A stretch of DNA of 41,679 nt, from positions 1-41,679 of the forward strand of contig JAIORB010000051.1 of assembly GCA_021108325.1 (NCBI GenBank), in the 5' to 3' direction. This document shows, in pieces, positions 34,909-41,679 of the stretch. The position numbers and the translations under genes are program-made. Source of the stretch: Bacteroidales bacterium. GTDB taxonomy: Bacteria > Bacteroidota > Bacteroidia > Bacteroidales > UBA12077. How positions within the stretch are numbered: the first letter of the stretch is position 1; every line of letters starts with the position of its first letter. The notes beneath the pieces were generated by a model, which did no database searches, was not told the DNA's origin, and saw only the letters and a list, made by a program, of their open reading frames with translations.

Positions 34909-36528
34909 ATGAGAATATTCAATATCACATTCAATCATTTTAAACTTTACTATTTTGGACTCATTCTTACTGCAATTTGTTTACCTCTTTCGAGGTTTGC
35001 AATAAGTGTATCAATGATTTTTTTAATATCAAACTGGATTCTTGAATGGGATTTTAAAAGAAAATTGGATGAGATAAAAGCGAATAAATCAATTTTGATT
35101 TTCACAGGGATTTTTTTAATTCATTTTTTATGGCTTATAAATACAAGCAACTTTAAATATGCTTTTCATGATTTAGGGAATAAGGCTATTTTATTATTAT
35201 TTCCAATAATTATTGGCACTTCTCAAAAATTATCAATTCAGCAAATTAAAAAAATATTGATTTGGTTTTCGCTCGCGGTTGTCGCTTCTGCTATTATTAG
35301 TACATTAATTTTAGTTGAGGTAATTGATTATCCGATTCAAAGTATCAGAAATATTTCTGCGTTTATGTCGCATATCCGACTAAGCTTATTAATTAATATT
35401 AGTATATTTTCTTTAGGATATATTTTATTCTCCAAAAGAATTAAGAACACCAGATTCGAGTTTATTACATATTTTATTTTTATTGTTTGGCTAATAATAT
35501 TTTTATTTTTATTAAAATCATTTACAGGAATTAGTATTTTCTTTATTACTCTGTTTCTGGTTTTGGGTTTTGTGTCATTTAAGATTAAGGATATTATTCT
35601 CAAATTATTTCTTCAGGTATCATTAATTACAATTTTTCTATTGATAGCTTCATTTTTAACTCATTCAGTTTCTAAGTTTTATTCAAAAGAAATTGTCGAT
35701 TTTAAGAATTTGGAAAACTACACCCAATCTGGTAATTTATATGAACATTCCATAGAAGAAGGTCAGCTTGAAAACGGGAATTATGTTTGGATTTATGTTT
35801 GTCAAAAGGAACTCGAAAATGAATGGAACAAGTTAAGTTCTATATCTTATAAAGGAGAAGATCAAAAAGGGCAGAAAACGAAATATGTATTAATAAGATA
35901 TTTAACATCAAAAGGCTACAGAAAGGACTCTGCTGGCATCTCAAAATTATCATCGTATGATATAAGAAACATAGAAAGCGGGATGGCCAATTATATATAT
36001 GAAAATAAGTATGCAATTTATCCGAAAATTTATGAAGTTATATGGCAGATCGATGTGTACAGGAAAGGATTCAATCCGGCAGGGAACTCAATTACTCAAA
36101 GAGTTGAGTTTATTAAAACAGCACTTTATATTATAAAAGATAATTTTTGGTTTGGTGTTGGAACCGGCGATGTTCAGGATTCCTTCGACAGGCAATATGA
36201 ATTAAACAGTAGTCAACTACCAAAGCGAAATTGGTTAAGGGCGCATAATCAATACATTACCTTTTTACTAACTTTCGGTTTTATAGGATTTATATTATTG
36301 TTTTTTTCAATGTTTTATCCCGTATTTAAACATAAGGGGTTTTATAATTATTTATTTATGATATTTTTTATAATTGCCTTATTATCATTCATTAACGAAG
36401 ATACTCTTGAAACACAAATAGGTATAACATTTTTTTCTTATTTTTACTCGCTTTTTTTGTTTGGAAGCAAAATAAATTTATTAGATATCTCCTTAAAAAA
36501 CGAAGAGGATTATGTGCAAGAATCATGA
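34909..36528 (+). CDS. O-antigen ligase/polymerase-like (WaaL/Wzy) membrane protein
   Basis: About 539 residues from the ATG at 34909. The reading frame is open from a TTG at 34885, but that codon lies inside the promoter -7 box. It has about 10-12 hydrophobic helices with a large extracytoplasmic region of about 150 residues between two helix groups. This region contains the segment FWFGVGTGDVQDSF and, further on, RNWLRAHNQYITFLLTFGFIGF, the conserved Wzy_C/O-antigen ligase motif with the key Arg and His. It would join or polymerise lipid-linked glycans in the periplasm, so it is a candidate partner for the Wzx and glycosyltransferases at 8.9-23 kb. Its stop overlaps guaD by 17 nt. Confidence 0.82.
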   Translation: MRIFNITFNHFKLYYFGLILTAICLPLSRFAISVSMIFLISNWILEWDFKRKLDEIKANKSILIFTGIFLIHFLWLINTSNFKYAFHDLGNKAILLLFPIIIGTSQKLSIQQIKKILIWFSLAVVASAIISTLILVEVIDYPIQSIRNISAFMSHIRLSLLINISIFSLGYILFSKRIKNTRFEFITYFIFIVWLIIFLFLLKSFTGISIFFITLFLVLGFVSFKIKDIILKLFLQVSLITIFLLIASFLTHSVSKFYSKEIVDFKNLENYTQSGNLYEHSIEEGQLENGNYVWIYVCQKELENEWNKLSSISYKGEDQKGQKTKYVLIRYLTSKGYRKDSAGISKLSSYDIRNIESGMANYIYENKYAIYPKIYEVIWQIDVYRKGFNPAGNSITQRVEFIKTALYIIKDNFWFGVGTGDVQDSFDRQYELNSSQLPKRNWLRAHNQYITFLLTFGFIGFILLFFSMFYPVFKHKGFYNYLFMIFFIIALLSFINEDTLETQIGITFFSYFYSLFLFGSKINLLDISLKNEEDYVQES

Positions 36529-36985
36529 AGAATTTATGCGTGAAGCTATTGAACTTTCAATTAAAAATGTTGATACAAATGGAGGGCCTTTTGGAGCTGT
36601 TATTGTTAAAGATGGTGAAATTATTGCAAGAGGCAAAAACAAGGTAACGTCAAATAATGATCCCACAGCTCATGCTGAAGTTAACGCGATTCGGGAAGCA
36701 GCTGCAAAACTTAGGACTTTTGACCTGAAAGGATGTGAGATATATTCTTCATGTGAACCATGCCCGATGTGCCTTGGTGCTATTTACTGGGCACGTTTAG
36801 ATAAACTTTATTATGCAAATACTAAGCAGGATGCAAAAGAGATTGATTTTGACGATTCTTTTATTTATGAAGAACTAGAGCTACCTGTAGAAAAACGAAA
36901 AATACCCACTACACAAATTCTTCGCGATGAAGCAATTGTTGCTTTCAATAAATGGAAAGATAAAGCCGACAAATTAGAATATTAA
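36512..36985 (+). CDS. guaD: Guanine deaminase (cytidine-deaminase fold)
   Basis: A 157-residue zinc deaminase converting guanine to xanthine. The zinc ligands are His54 (TAHAEVNAI, with catalytic Glu56) and Cys84/Cys87 (SSCEPCPMCLGAIYWAR). From memory the whole protein closely follows Bacillus subtilis GuaD, including DDSFIYEEL and the C-terminal KWKDKADKLEY, which sets it apart from the tRNA adenosine deaminase TadA. The start overlaps the preceding gene by 17 nt; it lies 2 nt before the DNA glycosylase gene. Confidence 0.88.
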   Translation: MCKNHEEFMREAIELSIKNVDTNGGPFGAVIVKDGEIIARGKNKVTSNNDPTAHAEVNAIREAAAKLRTFDLKGCEIYSSCEPCPMCLGAIYWARLDKLYYANTKQDAKEIDFDDSFIYEELELPVEKRKIPTTQILRDEAIVAFNKWKDKADKLEY

Positions 36986-36987
36986 GA

Positions 36988-37506
36988 ATGAATAGACTTC
37001 AGAAAAACTTTTTTATAAGAGATGTTTTGGAAGTTGCCCCTGATTTACTGGGGAAATACCTTGTAAGAAAGTTTGAAGACAACCGAATCGAAAAATATTT
37101 AATAACAGAAGTTGAAGCTTACAGAGGAGAAAAAGACCTGGCTTGCCATGCCAGTAAAGGCAGAACACCCAGAACTGAAATAATGTACCATGAAGGCGGG
37201 CATATTTATGTCTATCTGGTTTATGGCATGTATTGGATGTTAAATTTTGTAACTGCAGAAAAAGATACTCCACAAGCGGTTTTAATTCGCGGTATAAAAG
37301 GATTTGATGGTCCGGGAAAACTTACAAAAAACTTATCTATTGATAAATCATTTTATGGTGAAGATTTAGTTATAGGCGATCGTTTATGGATTGAAAATGG
37401 ATTAAAATCTTCAGATATAGAGTTTAAAACAACGCCACGTATTGGTATTGATTACGCAGGAGAAATCTACAAGAATAAACTTTGGAGGTTTATTTTCGAT
37501 GACTAG
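36988..37506 (+). CDS. DNA-3-methyladenine glycosylase (AAG/MPG family)
   Basis: A 172-residue base-excision glycosylase of the AAG family, removing alkylated purines. It has FFIRDVLEVAPDLLGKYLVR (8-27), the catalytic region LITEVEAYRGEKDLACHA (38-55) with the active-site Glu (E43 likely), the base-flipping VYLVYGMYWMLNFV (75-88) and the C-terminal PRIGIDYAGE. The protein ends at LWRFIFDD, close to the usual family end. The stop codon TAG lies in the CTAG that borders MITE-like element 2; since CTAG is present at both ends, the insertion probably did not change the protein. Confidence 0.9.
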   Translation: MNRLQKNFFIRDVLEVAPDLLGKYLVRKFEDNRIEKYLITEVEAYRGEKDLACHASKGRTPRTEIMYHEGGHIYVYLVYGMYWMLNFVTAEKDTPQAVLIRGIKGFDGPGKLTKNLSIDKSFYGEDLVIGDRLWIENGLKSSDIEFKTTPRIGIDYAGEIYKNKLWRFIFDD

Positions 37507-37669
37507 TGTGACAATTACTAAATTCCATTACTTATTTCACGCCCTTTTTTCCTTTCTGCTGCGTTAAAATTATTAACCGTAGCTAAGGCTATGCTTGCAA
37601 ATTTTGCCTTGCATAAAGAAAAAAATATCATAAAATATTAGTAACACAATTTAATAATTGCCACACTAG
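37503..37669. mobile_element. MITE-like element 2 (about 167 bp)
   Basis: The end sequence CTAGTGTGACAATTACTAAA and following TT (37503-37524) is repeated in inverted form at 37648-37669 with 20 of 22 positions matching. CTAG at both ends may be a 4-bp target duplication. No coding capacity. It differs in sequence from element 1. Confidence 0.65.
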
Positions 37670-38151
37670 ATTTTTTATAATTTAATAGTTTTACTTGAAA
37701 TTGATATCTTGTTTCTTGTTGCTGGTATCGTTTCTGGGCGACTATACTTTTTTAAACTTCTCGGGATTTTGTCTGCAATCAAAAATAGTAGCAATTTTTA
37801 TATAATTATCTTCAATCCAATAAATTATCTTGTAGTTTCCAACGACTAAAAAAGGTAAACGTCCAATAAAAAGTGTGTCTGTCATTAAAAGGTTTTCAAT
37901 AATATTGAACAAGACGATTCACTAAATTTCTCTTCAAATTTAAAATTATGTATTGGATATGAATACTTTTTCTCAGTTTTTTCAATAGCAACACTTGTAA
38001 TTAATGCCAAAGCAGCTTCTGGAGCATATGATTGCTAAAGTGCTAGAACTAAATCAAGGAACTATACAGAGGATTATCAAGAGGAGAAAGGATAGCATTA
38101 GCATCACCTGAACACCTCTATTTTCAGTATATTTGAAATAGCGAAATTGAA
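37507..38151. other. Accessory intergenic region after the DNA glycosylase
   Basis: 645 nt without an intact gene. It holds MITE-like element 2, about 70 nt of AT-rich sequence, a decayed RelE/ParE toxin gene (37742-38034) and 117 nt before the porin stop in which I recognise nothing. A plus-strand stretch LYRGLSRGERIALASPEHLY near 38060-38120 is open but too short to assign. Confidence 0.6.
37742..38034 (-). pseudogene. Decayed RelE/ParE-type toxin
   Basis: On the minus strand two frames together give a RelE/ParE-like toxin. The N-terminal part runs SYAPEAALALITSVAIEKTE in one frame from 38034, preceded by a stop codon. The C-terminal part (LPFLVVGNYKIIYWIEDN, then FDCRQNPEKFKKV and stop) lies in another frame ending at 37742. 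A frameshift near 37915-37930 and loss of about the first 20 codons make it inactive. No antitoxin gene was found beside it. Confidence 0.65.
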
Positions 38152-39573
38152 TTAAAATGCAAATTTCGCCATAAGCTGAATACGTTCCGCTTTACCTAGA
38201 GCATTATTCTGGACTCTTTGTGCGCCCCACATGTACTCAATACCAGTTGAGAATTGTTTTACCGGCTGCCAAATAAGGTTAATATGACCTATTTCTCCGC
38301 GCTTCAATGCAAGAGGATTTCGAGAATCTGGTGTATCAAGCCATCCGTAGGCATACGCAAGATTCGATGACCACTTCGAGTTCCACTGATGCCCACCACC
38401 GAGTGCCACGGACAAAGCGGGTATAGTCTCTAATTTACCATCTGAATTCAATATTGCATTTGCATTGCTACCCATAAAAGCTAAGATATTTTCGCCAGAG
38501 CCCTCACCATAGGAAATATTCCAAGTGAAGTAATTCTCTGTTCCTATGTTCTGACGGCCAGCCACAAGAAAGTTATATTGTATCGCATCGTCATTGGGCC
38601 CACTTCCCTCGCCATCCCAATGCAGTTGACTCACACTTGTTCCCAGGACTAGTACACCGCTATCCCAACGATAGTCGGAGCGTAACGCTATAAGTGGTGA
38701 TTTCCTCTGGGCTTTACCTGGTAAATCATAATAGTTCTCAATACCAAGATAGGAAAGCTCTTCTATCGCAAGAGCAACTTTCCATTGATCAGTAATCGAG
38801 TGTGTATACCGAATCTGCGTAGTACGTCCTCCAAATAATGCGTCACCAGCTGCAAAGTCGATCATAAACGGAAGTGATTCAAGAAATGTAAGTGTTGTCC
38901 ATGATTGTCCAATAAGAAAATCACCTACAGTAATATAGGCATGTCGTAGACGAAATAGGTTTCCATCGCTAAAAAAATCACCTTCAAAAAATGCCCCAAG
39001 TGTCGGTAAACCAGGCTTATTATGTCGAATATCAAGATTGATACGGGTCTCTTTGGCGAAAAGAGAGATATAGCCATCATTTCCGTACTCTGGAGTTCCC
39101 TCAACTGGGATTGTCGACATTAAAAACTGATCTTTGTCAAGTGTGCCATCAAAGTCAACAACTAAGTCTGTCTTGAAATAACCACCAATCTTTATTCGAG
39201 TATCCGTCCCAAGCATTGGCCATGATCCTGGAAACTCATCGGATGTAAGTTTGTTGGCATTTAAGTTTTGGGTTGTTTTTTTTGGTTTACTGAGCTTTTG
39301 ATGAGCAATACCTTTTGATGATGGTTTGCTAATAATTAAAGTTGTATCTTTGGTACTTGGCGGTTGCACACCGGCTATTCTTGAAGACTCAAGTTGCAAG
39401 ATCCTCTCTTGTAACTTAAGAATCATTTCCTCCTGCGCTAACATACCTTCCTCAATAGAAAGATTCTTTACTGCCTCGGTACTGTTTTCATCAAAAGTGA
39501 CTGCCATTATTAATGTAGGGGATAAACCTATAATTATCAACATTGAAACAAGCGTTTTGATATATATATTCAT
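38152..39573 (-). CDS. DcaP-like outer-membrane porin
   Basis: A 473-residue outer-membrane protein. A signal peptide (about 1-24, ending LIMA) is followed by a short coiled-coil (about 40-62, EEMILKLQERILQLESS), a low-complexity linker, and a beta-barrel from about residue 125 (DTRIKIGGYFKTDLVVDFDG) to the terminal strand ending LMAKFAF, with the final aromatic expected by the BAM machinery. The order coiled-coil then barrel matches DcaP-type trimeric porins, mostly known from Proteobacteria. GC is about 40-50%, above the rest of the window. It probably takes up a small anionic or peptide-like substrate. Confidence 0.83.
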   Translation of the reverse strand: MNIYIKTLVSMLIIIGLSPTLIMAVTFDENSTEAVKNLSIEEGMLAQEEMILKLQERILQLESSRIAGVQPPSTKDTTLIISKPSSKGIAHQKLSKPKKTTQNLNANKLTSDEFPGSWPMLGTDTRIKIGGYFKTDLVVDFDGTLDKDQFLMSTIPVEGTPEYGNDGYISLFAKETRINLDIRHNKPGLPTLGAFFEGDFFSDGNLFRLRHAYITVGDFLIGQSWTTLTFLESLPFMIDFAAGDALFGGRTTQIRYTHSITDQWKVALAIEELSYLGIENYYDLPGKAQRKSPLIALRSDYRWDSGVLVLGTSVSQLHWDGEGSGPNDDAIQYNFLVAGRQNIGTENYFTWNISYGEGSGENILAFMGSNANAILNSDGKLETIPALSVALGGGHQWNSKWSSNLAYAYGWLDTPDSRNPLALKRGEIGHINLIWQPVKQFSTGIEYMWGAQRVQNNALGKAERIQLMAKFAF

Positions 39574-39745
39574 AAGATACTCTTTAACTTGTGTTTTCTT
39601 TCATTGCAGCTCATCAGGAAAATTATTGTAAACACTTAATTAACTGTCTAAATTTACGCTTTGAAATGACTAAAACAAAACCTTATAATTTAGGATACAC
39701 AGTTTCCTGAATAAATAGTTTGTAGTTTGTCGGTGGCGCCGAACA

Positions 39746-39789
39746 AGATGCTAAACTCAGACGGCATTTCCATTCTTTGTTTAGCATCT
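39746..39789. repeat. 11-bp inverted repeat after the amidohydrolase
   Basis: AGATGCTAAAC (39746-39756) and GTTTAGCATCT (39779-39789) are perfect inverted repeats around a 22-nt spacer, 13 nt past the hydrolase stop. It lacks a T-run; it may be a factor-assisted transcript end or a repeat boundary. Confidence 0.45.
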
Positions 39790-39801
39790 CTACACGACTC
39801 T

Positions 39802-41274
39802 CTATTTTATAGTATTTTTATAGATTTTCCCATCCTTCATGATGACCAAGAAGTTCTTGTCCGGATCAGCAACCAGGTCGAGGTTCTCCAACGGATTGCC
39901 CTCCACCAGTATCAGGTCGGCAAGAGCTCCTTCCTTCACCACACCTAACTCACCCGGATACGGGTCGCGTGGACCACAAAGTTTAAGTAGCTGGGCATTG
40001 TCATGGGTGGCCATTTTCAAGGTTTCATAGGGAGTGTACCACCTCTTCAGCTTGGCCAGGAATTTACCCTGTTTCGCGGCGAGGGCGGGATCGAACAGCA
40101 TGTCGGTGCCGAAGGCGGTTTTGACCTTGTACTTTTTGGTAAACGCAACGGCATTGTCCAGGCCTGCAACCACTTGCTCGTATTTGGCCTGGCTGATAGG
40201 ATTCTCAAACACGAATGCATCTTCGTCATTCATCAACGGCTGCATGCTCCACCACACGCCCTTCTTGGCCATAAGCTCCGCGGTCTCCTCCTCAATGAAG
40301 AACCCGTGCTCGATTGAAAGGACACCAGCGTTGACCCACTGTTTGATAGCAGCATCGGTATTGACATGGATCAATACATAGGTGTTCCAAGTTTTTGCCA
40401 CATCGCAGATCGCCTTCGCCTCCTCAAAGGTGTATTGTGTAACATCCAGCGGATCGTACAAGGAGGATACGCCACCACCTGCATGGGCTTTGATCTGGGT
40501 GGCTCCCATGCGCAGAATTTCACGGGTACGTTTGATCACATCCGGCACTCCGTCTGCGATAAACGAGTGTGTTCGCTGCATGTAATTAAATTGGGTACCT
40601 GGAGCTTCAGGCACTTCATTCGGGCCACGGAAGTCACCGTGCCCAGAGGTCTGGCCTATGAACGGACCGGAAGGATAGACTCGCGGGCCGTCGACCAACC
40701 CCTCATCAATAGCTCTCTTGACCCCGAAAACATTGCCGCCGGCATCGCGTACCGAGGTAAAGCCGCGCAATAGCGTTTCCCGCGCCCCCTTAGCAGCTGC
40801 GATGCTGAGATAGCCCAGATCGGTACTCATCATCGTGCTGACGGGCATAACGCTTAACATGATGTGCCAGTGGGCGTCGATGAGCCCGGGCATCAGGGTG
40901 CGGCCTTTTCCGTTAATGACCTTGACCTTGACCTCGTGCTTCACCATCTTCACGGGATCGTAAACCATGACGTCCATGTGGTCATTTGACATGAAGACAC
41001 ACGCGTGTGTCTTCCCAGTCGCAATCGGGTGCAGGCCGCCGGTCTTCACATCGATTACATAGGTGTCCGCAATCTCTATTTCTTTATCTATTTTCTTGAT
41101 CAGATTTTTGACCACAAGGACATCGTAACCTTCCAGTAGTTTCTCATTTTCACCGTCAAAAATGTTAACATTTTTGAACAGTGTTACCTCTGACGGGGGG
41201 TCGGCCGCCGCAACGGGTAGGGTCAGCATCAATGCCAATAGCAGAGAGCATAATACGGTATTTACGATTTTCAT
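39802..41274 (-). CDS. Secreted metal-dependent amidohydrolase (imidazolonepropionase-like)
   Basis: A 490-residue amidohydrolase-superfamily enzyme with a signal peptide (about 1-24, ending AAA), so it acts outside the cytoplasm. Metal and catalytic residues are in place: His135/His137 (DAHWH), Lys262 (QIKAHAGGG), His303 (LIHVN), His323 (IEHGF) and Asp391 (GTDML). Relatives include peptidases and amidases that split Xaa-Pro or N-acyl bonds; the substrate here is unknown. A stretch of about 43 residues (76-118) separates two segments that are normally joined in relatives. GC is about 55% and a clear GGAG site (41282-41285) precedes the ATG, both foreign to this genome. Confidence 0.85.
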   Translation of the reverse strand: MKIVNTVLCSLLLALMLTLPVAAADPPSEVTLFKNVNIFDGENEKLLEGYDVLVVKNLIKKIDKEIEIADTYVIDVKTGGLHPIATGKTHACVFMSNDHMDVMVYDPVKMVKHEVKVKVINGKGRTLMPGLIDAHWHIMLSVMPVSTMMSTDLGYLSIAAAKGARETLLRGFTSVRDAGGNVFGVKRAIDEGLVDGPRVYPSGPFIGQTSGHGDFRGPNEVPEAPGTQFNYMQRTHSFIADGVPDVIKRTREILRMGATQIKAHAGGGVSSLYDPLDVTQYTFEEAKAICDVAKTWNTYVLIHVNTDAAIKQWVNAGVLSIEHGFFIEEETAELMAKKGVWWSMQPLMNDEDAFVFENPISQAKYEQVVAGLDNAVAFTKKYKVKTAFGTDMLFDPALAAKQGKFLAKLKRWYTPYETLKMATHDNAQLLKLCGPRDPYPGELGVVKEGALADLILVEGNPLENLDLVADPDKNFLVIMKDGKIYKNTIK

Positions 41275-41281
41275 TTTTATT

Positions 41282-41285
41282 CTCC
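41282..41285 (-). promoter_or_regulatory. Strong Shine-Dalgarno site of the amidohydrolase
   Basis: The minus strand reads AAAAAAGGAGAATAAAAATG at the gene start. Such a strong GGAG site is rarely seen in front of the native genes here and supports an outside origin. Confidence 0.6.
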
Positions 41286-41365
41286 TTTTTTAAATTGGTT
41301 GTCGCTCTATATTTGTCTCCATAAAACAGTTGCCAGGCATATGCAAGCAAACGATCCACACGCCG

Positions 41366-41580
41366 TCAAAAATAATAAAAGATACTCATCATCAGACGTT
41401 CTGCCGTGCCATCTGAACCATTTACATTCTCGCGTTTACCAACCATATATTCGACTCCGGTGGTTATAACATCGCTTACTTTATAGATAATATTTCCATG
41501 TACGGCACCAATCTCAGCTTCAAAGTTTTTCCATTTATCTGCAGCCATTAGTTGAACCCCGCAGTCGCAACCAGGAACGT
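41366..41580 (-). pseudogene. Broken 3' end of a second DcaP-like porin
   Basis: The open frame 41366-41548 (60 residues) contains IIYKVSDVITTGVEYMVGKR and ends LMMSIFYYF, matching the last two strands of the porin at 38152 (TGIEYMWGAQR and LMAKFAF). Directly upstream another frame reads FLVATAGFN then stop. Restoring one base near 41549 would join them as AGFNYMAADKWKNF, so a single-base deletion is likely. Further upstream both frames stop, so the rest of the gene is missing or more diverged. It should not make a working porin. Confidence 0.65.
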
Positions 41581-41679
41581 TATATATTAAAACATCAAAG
41601 GGTTATACCTCTGAGAGTACATACGGTATAGCAGAGAAAAATGATTTAAGTCATAGTAATAAAATAACCTCCTGATAGC

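Noticed and set aside
38041-38127. Short plus-strand peptide LYRGLSRGERIALASPEHLY as a gene fragment
   Set aside because: Only about 24 codons before a stop and no family recognised; could be chance.
39746-39789. Possible integron attC site near the accessory genes
   Set aside because: The arms do not fit the RYYYAAC/GTTRRRY core pattern, and no integrase or cassette series is present.
39727-40773. Several long plus-strand reading frames opposite the amidohydrolase gene
   Set aside because: They arise because high-GC coding sequence lacks stops in other frames. The minus-strand frame carries a full set of amidohydrolase motifs and a signal peptide.
1-41679. CRISPR arrays, tRNAs, rRNAs, prophage or complete insertion sequences
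   Set aside because: No regular spaced repeats, no cloverleaf sequences, and no transposase or phage structural genes were seen on either strand.

Overview
The window is chromosomal DNA of a low-GC Bacteroidota bacterium, most likely in or near the order Bacteroidales/Marinilabiliales. Three things point there. Most genes sit in sequence of about 27-32% GC. Promoters are of the Bacteroidota type (-7 box TAnnTTTG) and strong Shine-Dalgarno sites are rare. Several gene orders are typical of the phylum: ftsX-DUF3098-uppP-truB-queA, rplM-rpsI-rpsB-tsf with an S2 carrying a long Lys/Glu/Ala tail, and lpxK-punA. No rRNA, tRNA or CRISPR was found.

Layout. 1-5.8 kb (minus strand): a DUF2975 membrane protein with its small HTH partner, an MFS exporter, purine nucleoside phosphorylase, LpxK and L-aspartate oxidase. 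5.9-8.9 kb (plus): glycyl-tRNA synthetase and a glycosyltransferase. 8.9-23.2 kb (minus): a 14-gene surface-glycan cluster. Its core encodes a CDP-hexose pathway (cytidylyltransferase, 4,6-dehydratase, epimerase, TylC3-like C-methyltransferase, DegT aminotransferase, N-formyltransferase), followed by a CmcI-like enzyme, a GT2, a flippase and a polysaccharide deacetylase-like protein. An upstream block adds a GT4, a sulfotransferase, an alpha/alpha-barrel protein and an FkbM methyltransferase. 23.4-29.7 kb (plus): a YfhO-like membrane protein, then ftsX-DUF3098-uppP-truB-queA. 30-34.4 kb (minus): a family 4 uracil-DNA glycosylase and a 2-hydroxyacid dehydrogenase, then tsf, rpsB, rpsI and rplM. 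34.9-37.5 kb (plus): an O-antigen ligase/polymerase-like protein, guanine deaminase and 3-methyladenine DNA glycosylase.

37.5-41.7 kb is accessory. It holds a MITE-like element exactly at a stop codon, a decayed RelE/ParE toxin gene, a DcaP-like porin, a secreted amidohydrolase of about 55% GC with a strong Shine-Dalgarno site, and the broken end of a second DcaP-like porin. Composition and family distribution suggest lateral transfer of the porin/hydrolase set.

The most interesting system is the CDP-sugar operon. Read as one pathway, it predicts a CDP-linked 4-formamido-4,6-dideoxy-3-C-methyl hexose, a branched formamido sugar whose exact structure I cannot assign from sequence. Other points of note are a symmetrical hairpin leader before rpsB, palindromic REP-like repeats read as protein in the rpsB tail, two MITE-like elements, an Asn-to-Asp change at the base-recognition position of the purine nucleoside phosphorylase, and a perfect 26-bp palindrome over the promoter of the DUF2975/HTH pair.
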